Assembly (NCBI GenBank): GCA_003344405.1
Contig: NOWV01000173.1
Location: 103,515-167,514, forward strand
Length of the DNA: 64,000 bases
Source of the DNA: Trichoplax sp. H2
Taxonomy: Eukaryota > Placozoa > Uniplacotomia > Trichoplacea
Direction: 5' to 3'
A program made the translations under genes and the position numbers. Below, piece after piece: positions 25,401 through 37,947 of this stretch. How positions within the stretch are numbered: position 1 is the stretch's first letter; each line of letters opens with the position of its first letter. The notes beneath the pieces are model-generated. The model searched no databases and was not told the DNA's origin. It worked only from the letters and a program-made list of their open reading frames with translations.

Positions 25401-28400
25401 GCCTTTCGTTTTGACCACGGCAAGTCTTGAAAATAAGTCATAGCATTTTCTTTTATAGTAAAGCAGATCCTTTCAATGCTGAAATTCAGTATTCAGAACG
25501 CAAATAATAAATATGAAGATTATACCTCTTGCTTGTTACACAAATAGTAGCCAATTCAATTTCATGAACTAGAAATATTGCCTATGTTTGAGTAATTTTC
25601 AATTTATGAAGACCATATATGCTATTCTACTTTCTTGCCAATTTAAATTAAATCCAAAGATTTTTACTCGCTGTTAATTTATTGACGTTTCAATTCAAAT
25701 TCTTTACAGCCTATTTCAAGGCTGTAATCGTTTCTTCATTTTAGTTAAGTACCAATTTTTTCTTTAAAAAATCTGCAATTATTTGCTATTATATTGACAA
25801 ATATTGGTATCGTTCCTCAACGTTAAATGATCGACATAAGTATTTTTAATGTGTTTGTTTTATCAAAGTAATTTTGATTATTTATGATTTTAATTACGAA
25901 ATAAGAATGGTAAAGATAATTATTAAAGCTTCTGAAAGAGAAGTATTATCAGAAGCTACTTTTACTTTTATCGACTAATACAATAACCACTATTTTTACA
26001 AGTAAAACTAAAAAAGTGGTTAATGAAGGGCAAATATTCGTAATTACAAGTCGGCCACAAATCTTAGGCACCAAATTTATCTAAGTATAGATCCATTACA
26101 ACGTAAATGCTTAACCCATTTTCAGCTAAAGTAATTAATCAATCATCTTAAAAGCTCTTGACCCACAATGCATATTGGCGATAATTATTTATGCCCCTAA
26201 TTTGATTTTTTATCTATTGCCATTTCGCAAAACTTAGAATCCGTGATATGAAAAGATGTTATTATGCCCGTACTCCATCTAAATACCTTACTTACGGTAC
26301 AAAGTACTGCAATTTTTATCAACAAATTAGGGTTTTAAAGACATTACGTTTTAATTTATCTATCTATTTTGGTGAGTTACTATTTGGCATATTTATTCCT
26401 CATGTCTTCACGATTCAGCGAACCATAAAAAGTAAAAATGGTCATGTTGTACTTTAAGTAAGACTGTGATATAAAATGGACACGTTCCGAATTGTTGAAG
26501 TTATATCCATATGTAAAAAAAAATACCAATTGGGATTATCTGCTTTACCGTTAAAAAATTTGAAAGTACTGGAAGTATTGTCGACTCTGCGCCTATTATT
26601 AAAAAAAATTGCGAACTGAAAAGATGTTAGAGATTCAAAAAGTATTGGAATTTCACCCTAATGTAACCGTTAGAGCATTGTCTCTTGAACTAGGTATGTT
26701 ATATTTCGTAACAAGTTTGATTATTTGAATATCCGTTAGATCGCTAGACTTTCATTAATAATTCGGAATGATTGATGATAATAATTAAGGAATATTGGCA
26801 GTCATATGCTTAGCATAAGTTTGTAGTAACTATTGCAATCATATATAGATATGAAATCGATTAAGGTGTGAGAAAAATATGTTACACTATGATCTTAAAA
26901 TTTAAGTCAATCTTTTACTTCGCTATCAGATATTCCAAGACCTATCGTCCATTACATAATAAAAAACTTGAACAGCGCATCCTACAGTTTGCATATGTAT
27001 TCACCATTTTCAAATGAAGAATGCGAAGCTAGAAAATCTGCAAGTGTTGATCTTTACGGATTAGCTGCTGGCGATTCTACTTTCCTAAATAATATCATCT
27101 TTTCTGGTGAAGCTATCATTTATACTTCATCCTTTATCCGTAAGCATAATTGCAGAGTTTTAGGATTATAGAAACCATCACATTACAATCCATTAGTAGA
27201 GAAAACGGAAAAGTTACATGTTTGGTGTGGATTGACGAAACATGGACTTATTGGCCCATTTTATTTCTGCGGCTTAATTAATGAAGAAAACTATTTTTCT
27301 TTGTTAAAAAGTATGATGATTCCAATGCTAGGAGCTAAAGCAACTTGAAACCGGAATATTTCATCAAGACGATGCTTTGCCACATCAAGCTACTGCAATT
27401 AAAGAACTTTTAAATGATAGCTTTCCTAATAGCTAGATTGCTTTGCAGGGGCCAATTACTTGGCCAGCTAAATCACCCGATTTAAACTCTTGTGACTTTT
27501 TCTTATGGGGATACAATCAAAACCAGACTAATTATAAAATCATATCAATCTATGAATTACCTAGAGATTTGTGTCGATGACATATGCAAAAATCTACCAA
27601 GCGAAAGATTGCAAAAGCTTTTACCAATTTTAAACAGAGGATAGGTCTATGTATACAGGTTGAAGGAGGTCCCATACAANNNNNNNNNNNNNNNNNNNNC
27701 ACATCAAGCTACTGCAATTAAAGAACTTTTAAATGATAGCTTTCCTAATAGCTAGATTGGTTTGCAGAGGCCAATTACTTGGCCAGCTAAATCACCCGAT
27801 TTAAACTCTTGTGACTTTTTCTTATGGGGATACAATCAAAACCAGACTGTAGTGTATTTAGAATATACTGTAACTATATTCTACTCTTAAATATAGACAT
27901 TTTGTATTGCGCTTATATTTAGACAGAACTACAGTCCGCTTACTCTACATTCATATATAGCCTACTGTATTTAGTTATTACGGTACTCGCTGTTTTCTAC
28001 AATCATCTGCTATTTTGTAATCTGTTATGGTATATGTTGTATCTAATTCCACAATCCTATTCTCTGCATGTGCTCTATCTTTAAAACTATAAATACCGGC
28101 GATTTCTACCTCAGAGTTCATTAGCCTCTCAGTTAGTCTTCTAGTTAGTCTCTCACAGTCTAATACTTCTACTCGTTACTCACGACAGCTTGCACGCTGA
28201 TCTACCGTAACTACCTCACTGTACTTCATATTACTAACCTACAATAAAGCATAACTTTTATAAACCCTTTGTTGTAATAATTGTAAATGGCGACTAAATC
28301 TCAATCCTCTGAGATATCGAACCCTCCATCACACAGACTAACTAAATATCATATCAATCTATGAATTACCTAGAGATTTGTGTCGATGACATATGCAAAA

Positions 28401-30113
28401 ATCTACCAAGCGAAAGATTGCAAAAGCTTTTACCAATTTTAAACAGAGGATAGGTCTATGTATACAGGTTGAAGGAGGTCCCATACAATATCTCTGCACT
28501 GGATGTTTATAATCTTATAAAGCTTTCTTTTTTGCAGTAGTTTAAATTTGAGCCAAATTACTGATGTAGTTATGCGCGTATATACTAATTTATTTTGTAT
28601 ATTCTTGGCGCACCTTATCGACTTAATGATATATAGTCATCGTATTTCTAACAGTAATGGTTAGATTACTGCTTTTGATGGATTATGCTTATACTTGTGT
28701 TAATTAAGATATAGCATATGAAATATTACTAATGTTGTTTACTCGTAGAACAACTATAACTATTGAAAGAAATCGTAAATTGGGAGTTTTACGTCATATT
28801 TGAATAAGAAAAATAATAAATATTATCTCATTCTATGCTTGCCATTAAAATTTTTCTCACTGCTGTCTTGCTATGATAGGATTTAATCGCGGAACTTTAC
28901 CCAACACCCCTTATAAGGAACCAAAAATATTACATTCTTGAAGATTATATTTAGTACAAATGTGATTCCGGTCATCATATTATTATTACGACACTTAAAA
29001 TCTTGATAAAATTAAAAAGTCAATACTGTGACTTTATATTGAAGATCTTCGTTTAGATCAGTTAATCTTCTATTTTTTTACATATCATAACCTTGTGCAG
29101 CTATGATTTATTATACTTTAAAGCCTGACCTTATAGAGTAACAAAGTTATAAATAATTCTATATGTTATTATTCTATATGTTATTAAAATGGCAACCTAA
29201 ATTCGAGAAAATGTTTAATTAAAGTACTATATGAAGGTGCCAAATCCCTATCCTGTACTCTTTTTTTTAAGTTATCATATCATAACCCCCTGCTTTAACT
29301 TGTAAACCGGTCAAAATATATACTCTATTTAGAGCCGTATACTTAACGGGTAGGAGGCATTGGACCTCTAACATACAATAGTACTATATAGATTTCATAC
29401 TTAAGAAGCTTAAACTTTAAAATATTAGCTTGTAATATTACAATAATATTATGAAGTAATTCGTTTTGAAATTAAGATAGCAATTTGAATTCGAGAAGAC
29501 GTTTGCCTGAAGTATTGTATGAAGTAACCGAATTCCTATCTGTTACGAATTAGGAATAGCCCTAACTTGCAATAAGGATTAACGTGTTAAAGTATATAAC
29601 TATACTCTGCTCTAGAGCTATATATGAACGAATACCTTACTTCAGGTAATCGTCGTGAATTAATAGTAATACATGTAATTTTAACGCAAATTTTAAAATT
29701 TCAAATAGAATTACGGTAGTATTCCGGTAATGTCTTCGTCGAGTCTGATACGAAGCCCTAGCTACGGAATATGTCTAAAGATAGCTATCACATGCTAATT
29801 TTTGGGGTATAATTGAATATTAAATAAAGCAATTTCTACACTTCCTACACGGCAAAATTTAGACTTAATTGGTAGATTAACTTCATTACTTAAATTAAAT
29901 TTCCGTCAGGCTGTAAGTAATATAGTTCATAACCTCGGAAGATAATTTAGAATTTACATACCTATCGTCTTCATCAGATTGCAATAATCCGTAATGGCTA
30001 AATTCTTTCAACAAAGAAACTGTATAGACCGTATCAGATTCCCATACTGTAGCGATGATGTCAACTGGTATCCGCCATAATTTAGGAAACAGTGCCAGCA
30101 AATTGAATAGCTT
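19406..30113 (-). CDS. Apaf-1-like protein: winged helix, helical domain and WD40 exons
   Basis: Apaf-1 proteins oligomerise into the apoptosome and activate caspases; the WD40 propellers sense cytochrome c. Recognised exons, 5' to 3': winged helix 30113 to about 29962 (LLALFPK, IPVDIIATVW, LLKEFSHYGLL; donor GATAG/gtatgt); helical domain about 25432-25130 (LLDFNWITAKLRQI, the family's L-F-WI-AKL motif); linker about 24583-24391 (MQRALVIAEKNIKCG); then many WD exons including about 24280-24130, 23987-23850, 22755-22525, 22450-22083, about 21720-21535, 21369-21187, about 20440-20262, 20189-19911 and 19702-19406 with the stop. The blade DIKISSDGKFLAFS near 23,900 is clear; many other blades are degenerate. 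Motif order and spacing follow human APAF1 closely. The WD exons checked are open. The large intron at 25.5-29.9 kb holds transposons. Whether a working nucleotide-binding domain precedes it is doubtful (see 33.3-33.8 kb). Confidence 0.75.
27680..27699. other. Assembly gap (20 N)
   Basis: A fixed-length run of N. Sequence left of it (27,380-27,679) recurs on the right (27,700-28,490) with few substitutions, the right copy holding the LTR-like insertion. This looks like two alleles placed end to end rather than a true tandem copy. Confidence 0.9.
27848..28333 (+). mobile_element. Solo-LTR-like element copy A inside the transposase relic
   Basis: 486 bp beginning TGTAGTGTATTTAG and ending CCTCCATCACA. 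It is flanked by CAGAC at 27,843-27,847 and 28,334-28,338. The uninterrupted transposase copy at 27,521-27,560 shows the empty site. It carries CTATAAATACC (about 28,088), AATAAAG (about 28,243) and an ATG about 45 bp before the 3' end. TG...CA ends plus a 5-bp duplication fit integrase-type LTR insertion; no internal region is present. Confidence 0.88.
28501..29961. other. Intronic AT-rich sequence of the Apaf-1-like gene
   Basis: Between the transposase relic and the winged-helix exon I see no coding motif. ATTCTATATGTTATT is repeated back to back near 29,155-29,185. The helical-domain exon is the next coding piece, so this belongs to an intron of about 4.5 kb. Confidence 0.5.
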
Positions 30114-30574
30114 CTGTTTCTGTTGGTCTAATTAAATTATTAGGATGATTATGAACATACATTTATATTAACTCTAATATAAATAGGAATTCATTCCATC
30201 TGGAACAAAAATGCATAAAAATACAACTATCAAACTTAAGCTTCATAAATTACTGGCAACAAACTCAAATAAACTGCTTTGGGAGGTCTTTAATACAATT
30301 AGGTCTAAGTAATAGTTGTGTAAATGAGTAAAATGAAATCTATCCTAATTTAGTATATGTTCATGTTGCTGTTCTCAATAAAATTATTCAATATCGCAGT
30401 AAAAATTGGGGAAAATGTGATCCCTGAAGGAAAGCTGTTTGGTGGAGTCTAATAAATTTCTTATTGAATAAATGCATATTGAACGATATACTTCTAAATA
30501 TAGTAATTATTTTTAGTTTAGAACATTTGATATAGCAATCATACATGATTTAAATTTAATAAAAAAGCTGTATT

Positions 30575-31066
30575 TGTAGAGCTTACTTCTAAATACGGTA
30601 GAGTCTATTTTTAGTAAAAGTATTAGTTTACCCCAGACTGTAGCATAATTCTAAGACTGTAACATAACTCTAAATATGTATCATCTATATTTAAGAATTT
30701 ACTCTTTGGAAATATCTTGTACTCTAGCTAACTTATACCGTAGCACTAGCTTAATATAGAAGTAACCTATTTTCATGAATCATTCGCGCCTATAAATAAT
30801 TTCCTCCTGCTGTGCTCCTAACATTATAACAGCTATTTTCTTTCGTCTATCTCGTTGTTTAGTTCTGGTAGTTGCACGGTAAGCTTGCACGCTTTATCTG
30901 TTCTACACTACTATAGTTATTCGACTAAATTACGTCGTTACTCGCACATTAGATAATGTCACACGATTATTCTCTTACACTCGCTCAATAAAGGTTATTC
31001 TTCCGTTAAGTATTCTATTATACTATTGCGACTAATGGCAAACTCTCAATCTTCCGAAACATCACA
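30575..31066 (+). mobile_element. Solo-LTR-like element copy C
   Basis: 492 bp from TGTAGAGCTTAC to GAAACATCACA, flanked by GTATT at 30,570-30,574 and 31,067-31,071. It has GCGCCTATAAATAATTTCC as TATA box and an ATGGCAAACTCTCAATC start about 33 bp from the 3' end. The 3' two thirds match copy D at 11.4-11.7 kb. Confidence 0.85.
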
Positions 31067-32045
31067 GTATTTAACGGTGTTTTGCACTCAATTAATTAGT
31101 TAAGCATAATAATTATGGTATAATTTCCATAACATTATTCAGTAGTAAGTTTAATAGGCATACTGTACATATTGAACTTTATTTGTTCAATTTTCAAGAA
31201 ATGTTTTGTCATCAGCTTGAACATGGTTATAATATTAATTAGAATAATATTATTAGGTCTATCTAAATTTTACAGCAATCCTTTGATTTTGATACCTTAA
31301 CGGCAAGAAGGTAATCAGTAAATTAATTTTTATTAATGGAAGAATATCTGTATAGCCTAGATGTTCTTCATTACTAAAAACTTTTCATTATTATTCTTTC
31401 ACTTCTTTTGGAAAAGGAAAATAAATAGCTTGTAATGGTATGCATGAATAATTCGTCAGTGTAAGTGGCGAAAAGATATCGTGTTAATAGCTATTCTTTC
31501 TTAGAATAACATTTTGTATCAGTGTCAATAAGTCAACTTCAAATAGATGGTCATCAAACTTGATAAAATAAGAAAATTTAATACGTTAATGCAGACTGTG
31601 CAACTACCATTACACTGTTACAAAGTAGCGCAATACTCTCACATTTACATGGAATTCTATGCTTCTATATCAAGACGAAATAGTATGAAGATAAATACTA
31701 AATTTGTTTACAAATAAAATCATAGATAGTCAAAATATTTCCTCCGTCAATGGTATTACATTTGTTTATGAGACGGTTCATAAGGATATAGTCCAGTCTT
31801 TTTTCGATAAATTCAAAATAAAAGCTGATCGATATCTACGTCCTCAATATTTCTAAAATTTATAAATTCGTTGTAGAATTTTAAAATTAGTTCGTAAAGT
31901 TCTAGTTTGCAAATTTTAAGAATACAGAAATCTTGAATCCGATTAGTGAAAATAAAAGATGATACAGAAAACTTTAGTACAACGTCTACACTTATCCTTT
32001 CTATCTTATTGAAATGAACAAGAGTTCCTTTTTTTTGGAGGTTAT

Positions 32046-32508
32046 TATGATGGAGGGTTCGAAGGGTAAGATAATGTGGTTTTAGTTGCCATGCAGAGAA
32101 TTGCACAAGGAGTTTAAGAAAAGAGGATACTTTATTGTAAATAGTAGTTAGGTACAATGTGATAATTACGGTAGGTCAGCGTGGTAGCTGCCGTGAGTAA
32201 AGTGTGAATACTAACTGTGACTAATAATGCAACTTAACAAATCTAAGGTAGAAAACGGCGGTATTTATAGCTATGGCACTAAAACACATGCAGAGAACAT
32301 TATTGTAGGATTAGATACAACACATACCAAAACAGGTTATAGAATAGCAGATGATTGTAGAAAATAGTGAGGACTGTAATAACTAAATGTAGTAAGCCAT
32401 ATTTGAATATAGAGTGAACAGACTATAGATAAGTCTAAATATAAGATCAATACAACATGTCTAATTTAAGAATAGAATATAGTTACAGTATACTCTAAAT
32501 ACACTACA
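32046..32508 (-). mobile_element. Solo-LTR-like element copy B, reverse orientation
   Basis: 463 bp. Read on the minus strand it starts TGTAGTGTATTTAGAG and ends CCTCCATCATA, closely matching copy A through the TATA region and AATAAAG. It is flanked by GTTAT at 32,041-32,045 and 32,509-32,513. A minus-strand open frame at 31,813-32,157 runs across its edge and is therefore chimeric, not a gene. Confidence 0.88.
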
Positions 32509-33293
32509 GTTATAATGTATCGTCTGTTACAGTTTCAACTCTTGCATTTGCTTACTCTCTAGTTTGACGTTCATAGGCGATCGCGTTACGTAAAATATTC
32601 ATTTTCCGAAATTTTGCCTTTAGAATTAATGTAGATGTATTTACCAGACACATCTTGCGTTAAATAAAATATTATTATAGGTGGTTAAAGTAGATATCAA
32701 AAGTAGCAATGCAAAACTAGCCATCTAAATTTTAAATAGCTTTTAATGGCGTAAAATTGGAACCTTTAGAATTAAAATCTTAATACTCTGTTATAAATTC
32801 AAAAATTAAAATCTATTAGGGAGATAGAAATTTGTTTTTTGCCATAAATTCTAAACTTTGTGACACAATATACCTATGAAAAGCTAAATTAAGACTAGAG
32901 AATTTATCATTATTTAAAACAGATATTATAATGAAAAATCAAAGATGTAACATCAAATTCGACTCAAACTAGCCATAGAAATTGAAATTTTGCAACTGAA
33001 AGATGGTGTATAAGAATTTTTAATCCAGAATCTTCTTAAATAGTAATAGTTATTCAAAGAAATTACTACATAAAGATAAACTGAACGAGCTAGATGATAT
33101 TTCTGTTCATAGCGTAGAGAAGCATATTATTCGTACCGCGTGTACAAAATATAGTGTAGTTAACTGTAGTAGCTAGCAGACTTACATACAGACAAGTATA
33201 TTGCATTGAGTACCGTAAAAATAAAAATTCTTTTATTCTTTCAAGGTACAAAGAATATTAGAAAGTTTGAAAATAATACATTAGAACGGTGAA

Positions 33294-33760
33294 ATACTTG
33301 TAGTTGATAATAGCGTATTATATGACGGTTTCTTTTCAATTATAACATGATATTGTTTTAGCCATTAGACAGAAATAATTGATTAAATTATATCTGTTAT
33401 TAGTATCGGCGGAATAGTAGTTGGTTCAGCTTGGTTCTACTGCTCAAATGGAAGAATCTAATAGCTAGAGTATGCCCGTAAAATTGAGCATCGTGATAAT
33501 ATATTGTAATTTGATAGTTTCTACCAAATTCGCAAACTTCTAATTGCCTATCTAAGACCAATTAAGCATCTTCATTACTTAAACGTATTAAAATTATTAG
33601 TTTCGATGAAAGGCGATTTAGAATTTTTTGAGGAAATGATGATGATAAAGTAGATCGACTCGGAAAACTATGTCTAATACTATCATCATACTACATGCTA
33701 GACTTTCCTCCTCGAATGTTATGAGTACGGTATCAATCAATTCTTGCGAAAGGAATTTAA
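33294..33760 (-). pseudogene. Possible decayed NB-ARC segment
   Basis: Minus-strand reading gives fragments in NB-ARC order but broken by stops and at least one frame change: SLACSMMIVLDIVF (compare LLILDDVW of the Walker B region) near 33,690; KLIILIRLSNEDA, stop, LVLDRQLEV (compare ILLTTRD, sensor region) near 33,560; LAIRFFHLSSRT near 33,450; and WLKQYHVIIEKKPSY near 33,330 (compare the W-YLKQL segment of APAF1). Each match alone is weak; order and position, between the CARD exons and the winged-helix exon, are the argument. No P-loop GxxGxGKT was found between 30.1 and 34.0 kb. Confidence 0.3.
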
Positions 33761-34018
33761 AATTTAGTTTATTGTAATTTCTTTTTGTTAAAAAAACTTT
33801 AGCATATCGCTAATTTTACTTTTAGATTTTAAGTATCCATGTCAATAAAACATATATATGTTCTAGTTACAATTGGTGCCAAAACATCGAATGTTTTAGT
33901 AAATACTTCATTAGAGTCATTTTTTACGTACTACTTTATCGATTGAGATTAAATTTGTGATTGTAATTTCAGCTTTATATATTTATCAATATAAATAAGT
34001 ACGTAAATAAATACTAAC

Positions 34019-34694
34019 CGTTAAACAGATGGCAAGAAATGGACTCTTTTTCGGCCGATTGGTTTGCGTTATCTTCTACTAGCGATTCTTGAGTAATTGA
34101 TATTGGAAGATCACCTTAAAAGAGATTGTGTGATTACGAAATAAGTTTAGCAATGCTATAGAGCAGGATTAGAAGCTCATTATGATTTCAACTTCTTGCG
34201 TAATTACGATAGCCGTTCGCTTCATATTAAATTCAAAATTGAACTAAGACGATCGAAAAACCAAATTTTAAGTTGCAAACATTAAGTTCTAAAATGTAAC
34301 TAGGCTATTTAACTATTAATCATAAACCGAATAGATTGTCACGAGTAAATCCTATCAAAAGTTAATTTGTTAGGATATTACCACAGTTCAGTGCTTCATC
34401 GCCGTAAACATCCCTCCGCAAGTGCATTCCAAGCTTATTTGAGATTTTACTTTGATGTTGGCACAATAGATTGCAAAATAGATCAAACTGGCCATCATCA
34501 CGGCATTTTAAGAGTTTGATAAAAACAGTATTTCTTTGCTTTGAATTTTGAATCTTGCGAAGCTCGTCGATATCATTATCGGATAGTAAATGGTTTTCTT
34601 GCAAATCGCTTAATAATTCTAGTAGTTGTAAGTTGGTTACTATCTTGGTTAGGTTCCTATTGATGATATTATCGATAAATTGACTTACTCCCAT
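34019..34694 (-). CDS. CARD domain plus linker exon, probable N-terminus of the Apaf-1-like gene
   Basis: Two exons read on the minus strand. Exon 1 (34694-34382) starts at ATG with MGVSQFIDNI and encodes a death-fold of CARD type: LLELLSDLQENHLLSDNDID, then QRNTVFIKLLK and GQFDLFCNLL, matching the helix 2-5 pattern of caspase-recruitment domains. It ends ALNC at a gtaata donor. Exon 2 (34114-34019) is an acidic linker, GDLPISITQESLVED, ending at gttagt; phases agree. CARD followed by a short linker is how Apaf-1 starts, and the winged-helix and WD40 exons lie downstream on the same strand, so one gene is the simplest reading. A separate CARD-only gene is possible. The first in-frame ATG was chosen; nine upstream in-frame codons lack an ATG. 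Confidence 0.7.
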
Positions 34695-34984
34695 TTTTAC
34701 TTTCAACAAGACATTACTCAATTAACTTTTATAGTGAAACCAGTGTTAAAATTTATGATATAGGTCAAAAGATATTCGGTATGAGAGATACGGTAGTATC
34801 TCTTTTAAAGTGAAAAGTGAAAAGATTTTTGGACTGCTATAGAAAGAGATGATCGATGAAATTGCGAACTGTAATTGGAATCAGACTTCTAACTCAGTAT
34901 TTATCTTATTTTCTAAAATTCGATAGGATAGGACTACACAATACTTAATTAAATGAGAAAGCTAATTAATTTTATTAATGTTAA

Positions 34985-35263
34985 TTAATAATATTTCATT
35001 CTGTCAAATTTTTTAATCATTATACTTCCTAGCGCATCTCTTACAAAATGATTACCACCTTTGCAGCTTCTATTACCTGCCATATTATACACGATTACTT
35101 CAAATTTATTTCTTTTAATTCTAAATCCATCACGAGAACAGGCCAGACAATTTATTTTTAGCTTTTCTATGTAGAAATGAAAATTTTTTGTTTTGTTCCG
35201 GGAAGATATATGGAAGCTATTATATAATACCAAAACTTCTATTTTTAAACAATACTCAGCCAT
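34985..35263 (-). CDS. Hypothetical 92-codon open frame
   Basis: An ATG-started frame whose product begins MAEYCLKIEVLVLY and is basic and cysteine-containing (INCLACSRDGFRIKR). It lies just upstream of the CARD exons on the same strand. I recognise no family, and it could be chance or one exon of an unseen gene. The sequence around 35,265-37,900 shows nothing else coding. Confidence 0.15.
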   Translation of the reverse strand: MAEYCLKIEVLVLYNSFHISSRNKTKNFHFYIEKLKINCLACSRDGFRIKRNKFEVIVYNMAGNRSCKGGNHFVRDALGSIMIKKFDRMKYY

Positions 35264-37947
35264 CCAGTAATTAATACAAAATCATAAATAGATTCTGTTC
35301 TATACCACTGTGTAATTTCGCTATAATTTATTAATAACACTGCAGTTTTTATGTATTTATTAATATAAAGTCTAGAATACCCGTATACTGTCTGTTATTT
35401 ACACGATACTTCCCCTATTGAAAGGTTAAGTAGTAGTACATGTCGAAGTGTTCTTAAATTAATTGAAAAATGTCTAATCGTGGTCACACATTTGCTTTAA
35501 AAATAAAGTTTTTATAGCCGATCAGCATTACTTTGCTTACTGTAGACTAATTAATTAAATTATTATCTGGAAGAATGCATTTGTGAAGTAATAAAGTTAT
35601 CCCTTATTATATCATCATTTACAAGACAAAAATTATCAGCAAAATTTTTAAGTAGGTATTTGTAATTCCGCTATCGTTCAACTTATATACCATAATTAAA
35701 GAATATTAACAAATTATTAAAATTCTAAATAAACTCATCTTTAACTTCCGGTCTGATCGAAACTTGAAATTTATTGGAATGACAACGTACTACCTTCTAG
35801 TCAATTTGGGTTGTTGTAAAAGCTTTATTCGCTACCGGTGGCTTTCAATAGCGTTAATATCAATTCTTAATTTATTAAATTGCATAAGTAAATTCGCACA
35901 TTTTAATTCACCATGTTGATAGACCATATAAAAGTGTTACAGTCTCAATTTAAATTCTGTCTACATATAACTTACTACTAATTTAAAGAATAACAAGTAC
36001 CATTATTTACTGAGTCGTGAGTATTAAGAACATTAGCAATTGTGCACTAACGGCATATTTGCTAATACATATGATCATTTAGCGCAAAAGTATGCAATTA
36101 CTTTGCCCATTATTTCTTTATCATTTACGAAATTGTTACCATTTAAGCGGATTTAATTTATTTTCATTTCTTATTTTTAGACTTGTAATTGTAATTTGTG
36201 AACTATTATGCTTGTATCTATGAATGGATGACAATTAACTCACGAATCCTTAACGCTGCATTCGAATAATAAGTAAATCAATTTTGTTACGTGATTTACT
36301 TATATTATTATTTGCTCTTGTTTTCAATTTTCGCATAATGTAATCATATCTGCCGTAGTGCTAGTCATTCTCATTATATGGACGATACTTGATTAATCTC
36401 TACAGTTGGATAATATACCATTTACGCTAATGATTTTTATTTTAACTTATCAACAATTTTTTAAATATAAACATCTTTCTTCAAATTTTTCGCTAAAGTT
36501 AAACATTACACTTAGGTAGATATGATTATACGAACTGCTATATTCTGTTAATTAAGGAACCATTATGATATTATAATGATCAACTATAAGTCATTTCTCT
36601 CAACGATTACTTAGTTGTATCTTTCATTTGCAAGTGTTATTGCTCATTTTTAGATTTTACAGTATTTCCCTATAGTGTACGGGTTATTTGCCCTAGGTAA
36701 GATGCCATCACTGTATTGCCTACACAAAACTAATGTAATTAGCTGAAATCACTACATTCCGATATTTAATACCATATTCTAATCTTTCAAGATATATAAT
36801 TTTTAACAGCCTAATATTTCAGCAAGATTCTAGATTCACAGTTATACCATCAAGCTTTTAAAGTACTAATCAGATGTAACCTAATTCTAATTCCAGCAAT
36901 TTCAAAGTAGCCATTGTTTGTTTGTATAATAATTACCCAATTTTGCTATCGTTTTAATTTCCTGAGGAAGCTTAAGCTTACACTTTTAGCTATGGCAAAT
37001 GTGATCGAGGACTAACATATCTAACTGACATCTTGAAGTAATGCATATATTTGTAATTTAATATTACTAGCGTTACTATTTAAGATGACAAAGAGAAACT
37101 ATATCATAGAGATTTATGGTCAGTTTTTTGAGGCAATTTAGATATGGAATAATTTGAACCAACGCAGAACCTCACCCTGAGAGTCTATTCCTGAACTTTT
37201 TAAGTAGTAGTGACAATTCCAATACTGCTATTAGTTTGTAATGGTTTGTATAGATTAAAGTATATTAGCGGGCTGTGGCTGATGATGAAACGGTGAAGTA
37301 ACGTAGTAGCTATTACATTGTTATTCGAGTGATTCTCACCATAAAATTTTATAATACTAGATAGTAGTGCTCGTATAATTCAGATTGAAAATATCGTTAT
37401 AAAATTTGCTATAGAGATATTGAATTAAAATAACACTAATCAAATTGACCTATGATTACAGCGTCAGTTAGATCACCCTATCGATAATAGAATAAATCAC
37501 TTAAAGGGTACGTAAGCTATCAGATTGCAACACTTAGACTGCTTTTAATAAATTTCTTTTTTGAGTTTGAATTGGGTATAAAGAACTTTAATTAATTCCG
37601 AATGGAATACTTTTAACGAATACGTGATTAAATGAACTGCTATTGTTAGAAATTTTTAATTGTAATGCAAATTCTAATATACCTATCTAATAGCTCAAAA
37701 GCATTTAGGTAACATGTTCTAATCCTATTATCTAGCTTAAAGACTAAGCTAAAACGATAACAGTAGCTATTTCGTAGGGTGAGATAATAAATATCTTGCG
37801 CTTTGATCATTACACTTTTGCTTAAAAAACTAGATACTACGACGTACTATCTATATTGGTGCATACCTTACGCTAGATCACTACAGTAATCTACTTGGCT
37901 ACTAAGGCAATGGTTGCTAGTTCTTTCAATGCTCTACAGTACTTTTT
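35264..37947. other. Gene-poor AT-rich region
   Basis: Both strands are closed by frequent stops. I see no domain motif, tandem repeat or terminal-repeat element here. Confidence 0.5.

Larger units (their letters stand above)
26620..28500 (+). pseudogene. IS630/Tc1/mariner-type transposase relic, split by a gap and an LTR-like insertion
   Basis: Frames together spell a DDE transposase. The helix-turn-helix start reads VLEFHPNVTVRALSLELGM at about 26,640. The core follows: FLNNIIFSGEA (first catalytic Asp of FSDEA replaced by Gly), KHNCRVLG, KLHVWCGLTKHGLIGPFYF, FHQDDALPHQA (second Asp), WPAKSPDL-SCDFFLWGY (third Asp, about 36 residues later), and the usual C-terminal VEGGP. Stops interrupt it, including TAG at the conserved Trp before IAL. 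The 3' half (27,380-27,679) is repeated after the N-run (27,700-28,490), where copy A of the LTR-like element sits inside it. The coding potential is dead. Confidence 0.85.

Noticed and set aside
31813-32157. 114-codon minus-strand open frame, with a stretch faintly like NB-ARC (NIEDVDIDQLL)
   Set aside because: Its first part lies in LTR-like copy B and the rest in flanking DNA, and its order relative to the 33.3-33.8 kb segment is wrong for one NB-ARC domain.
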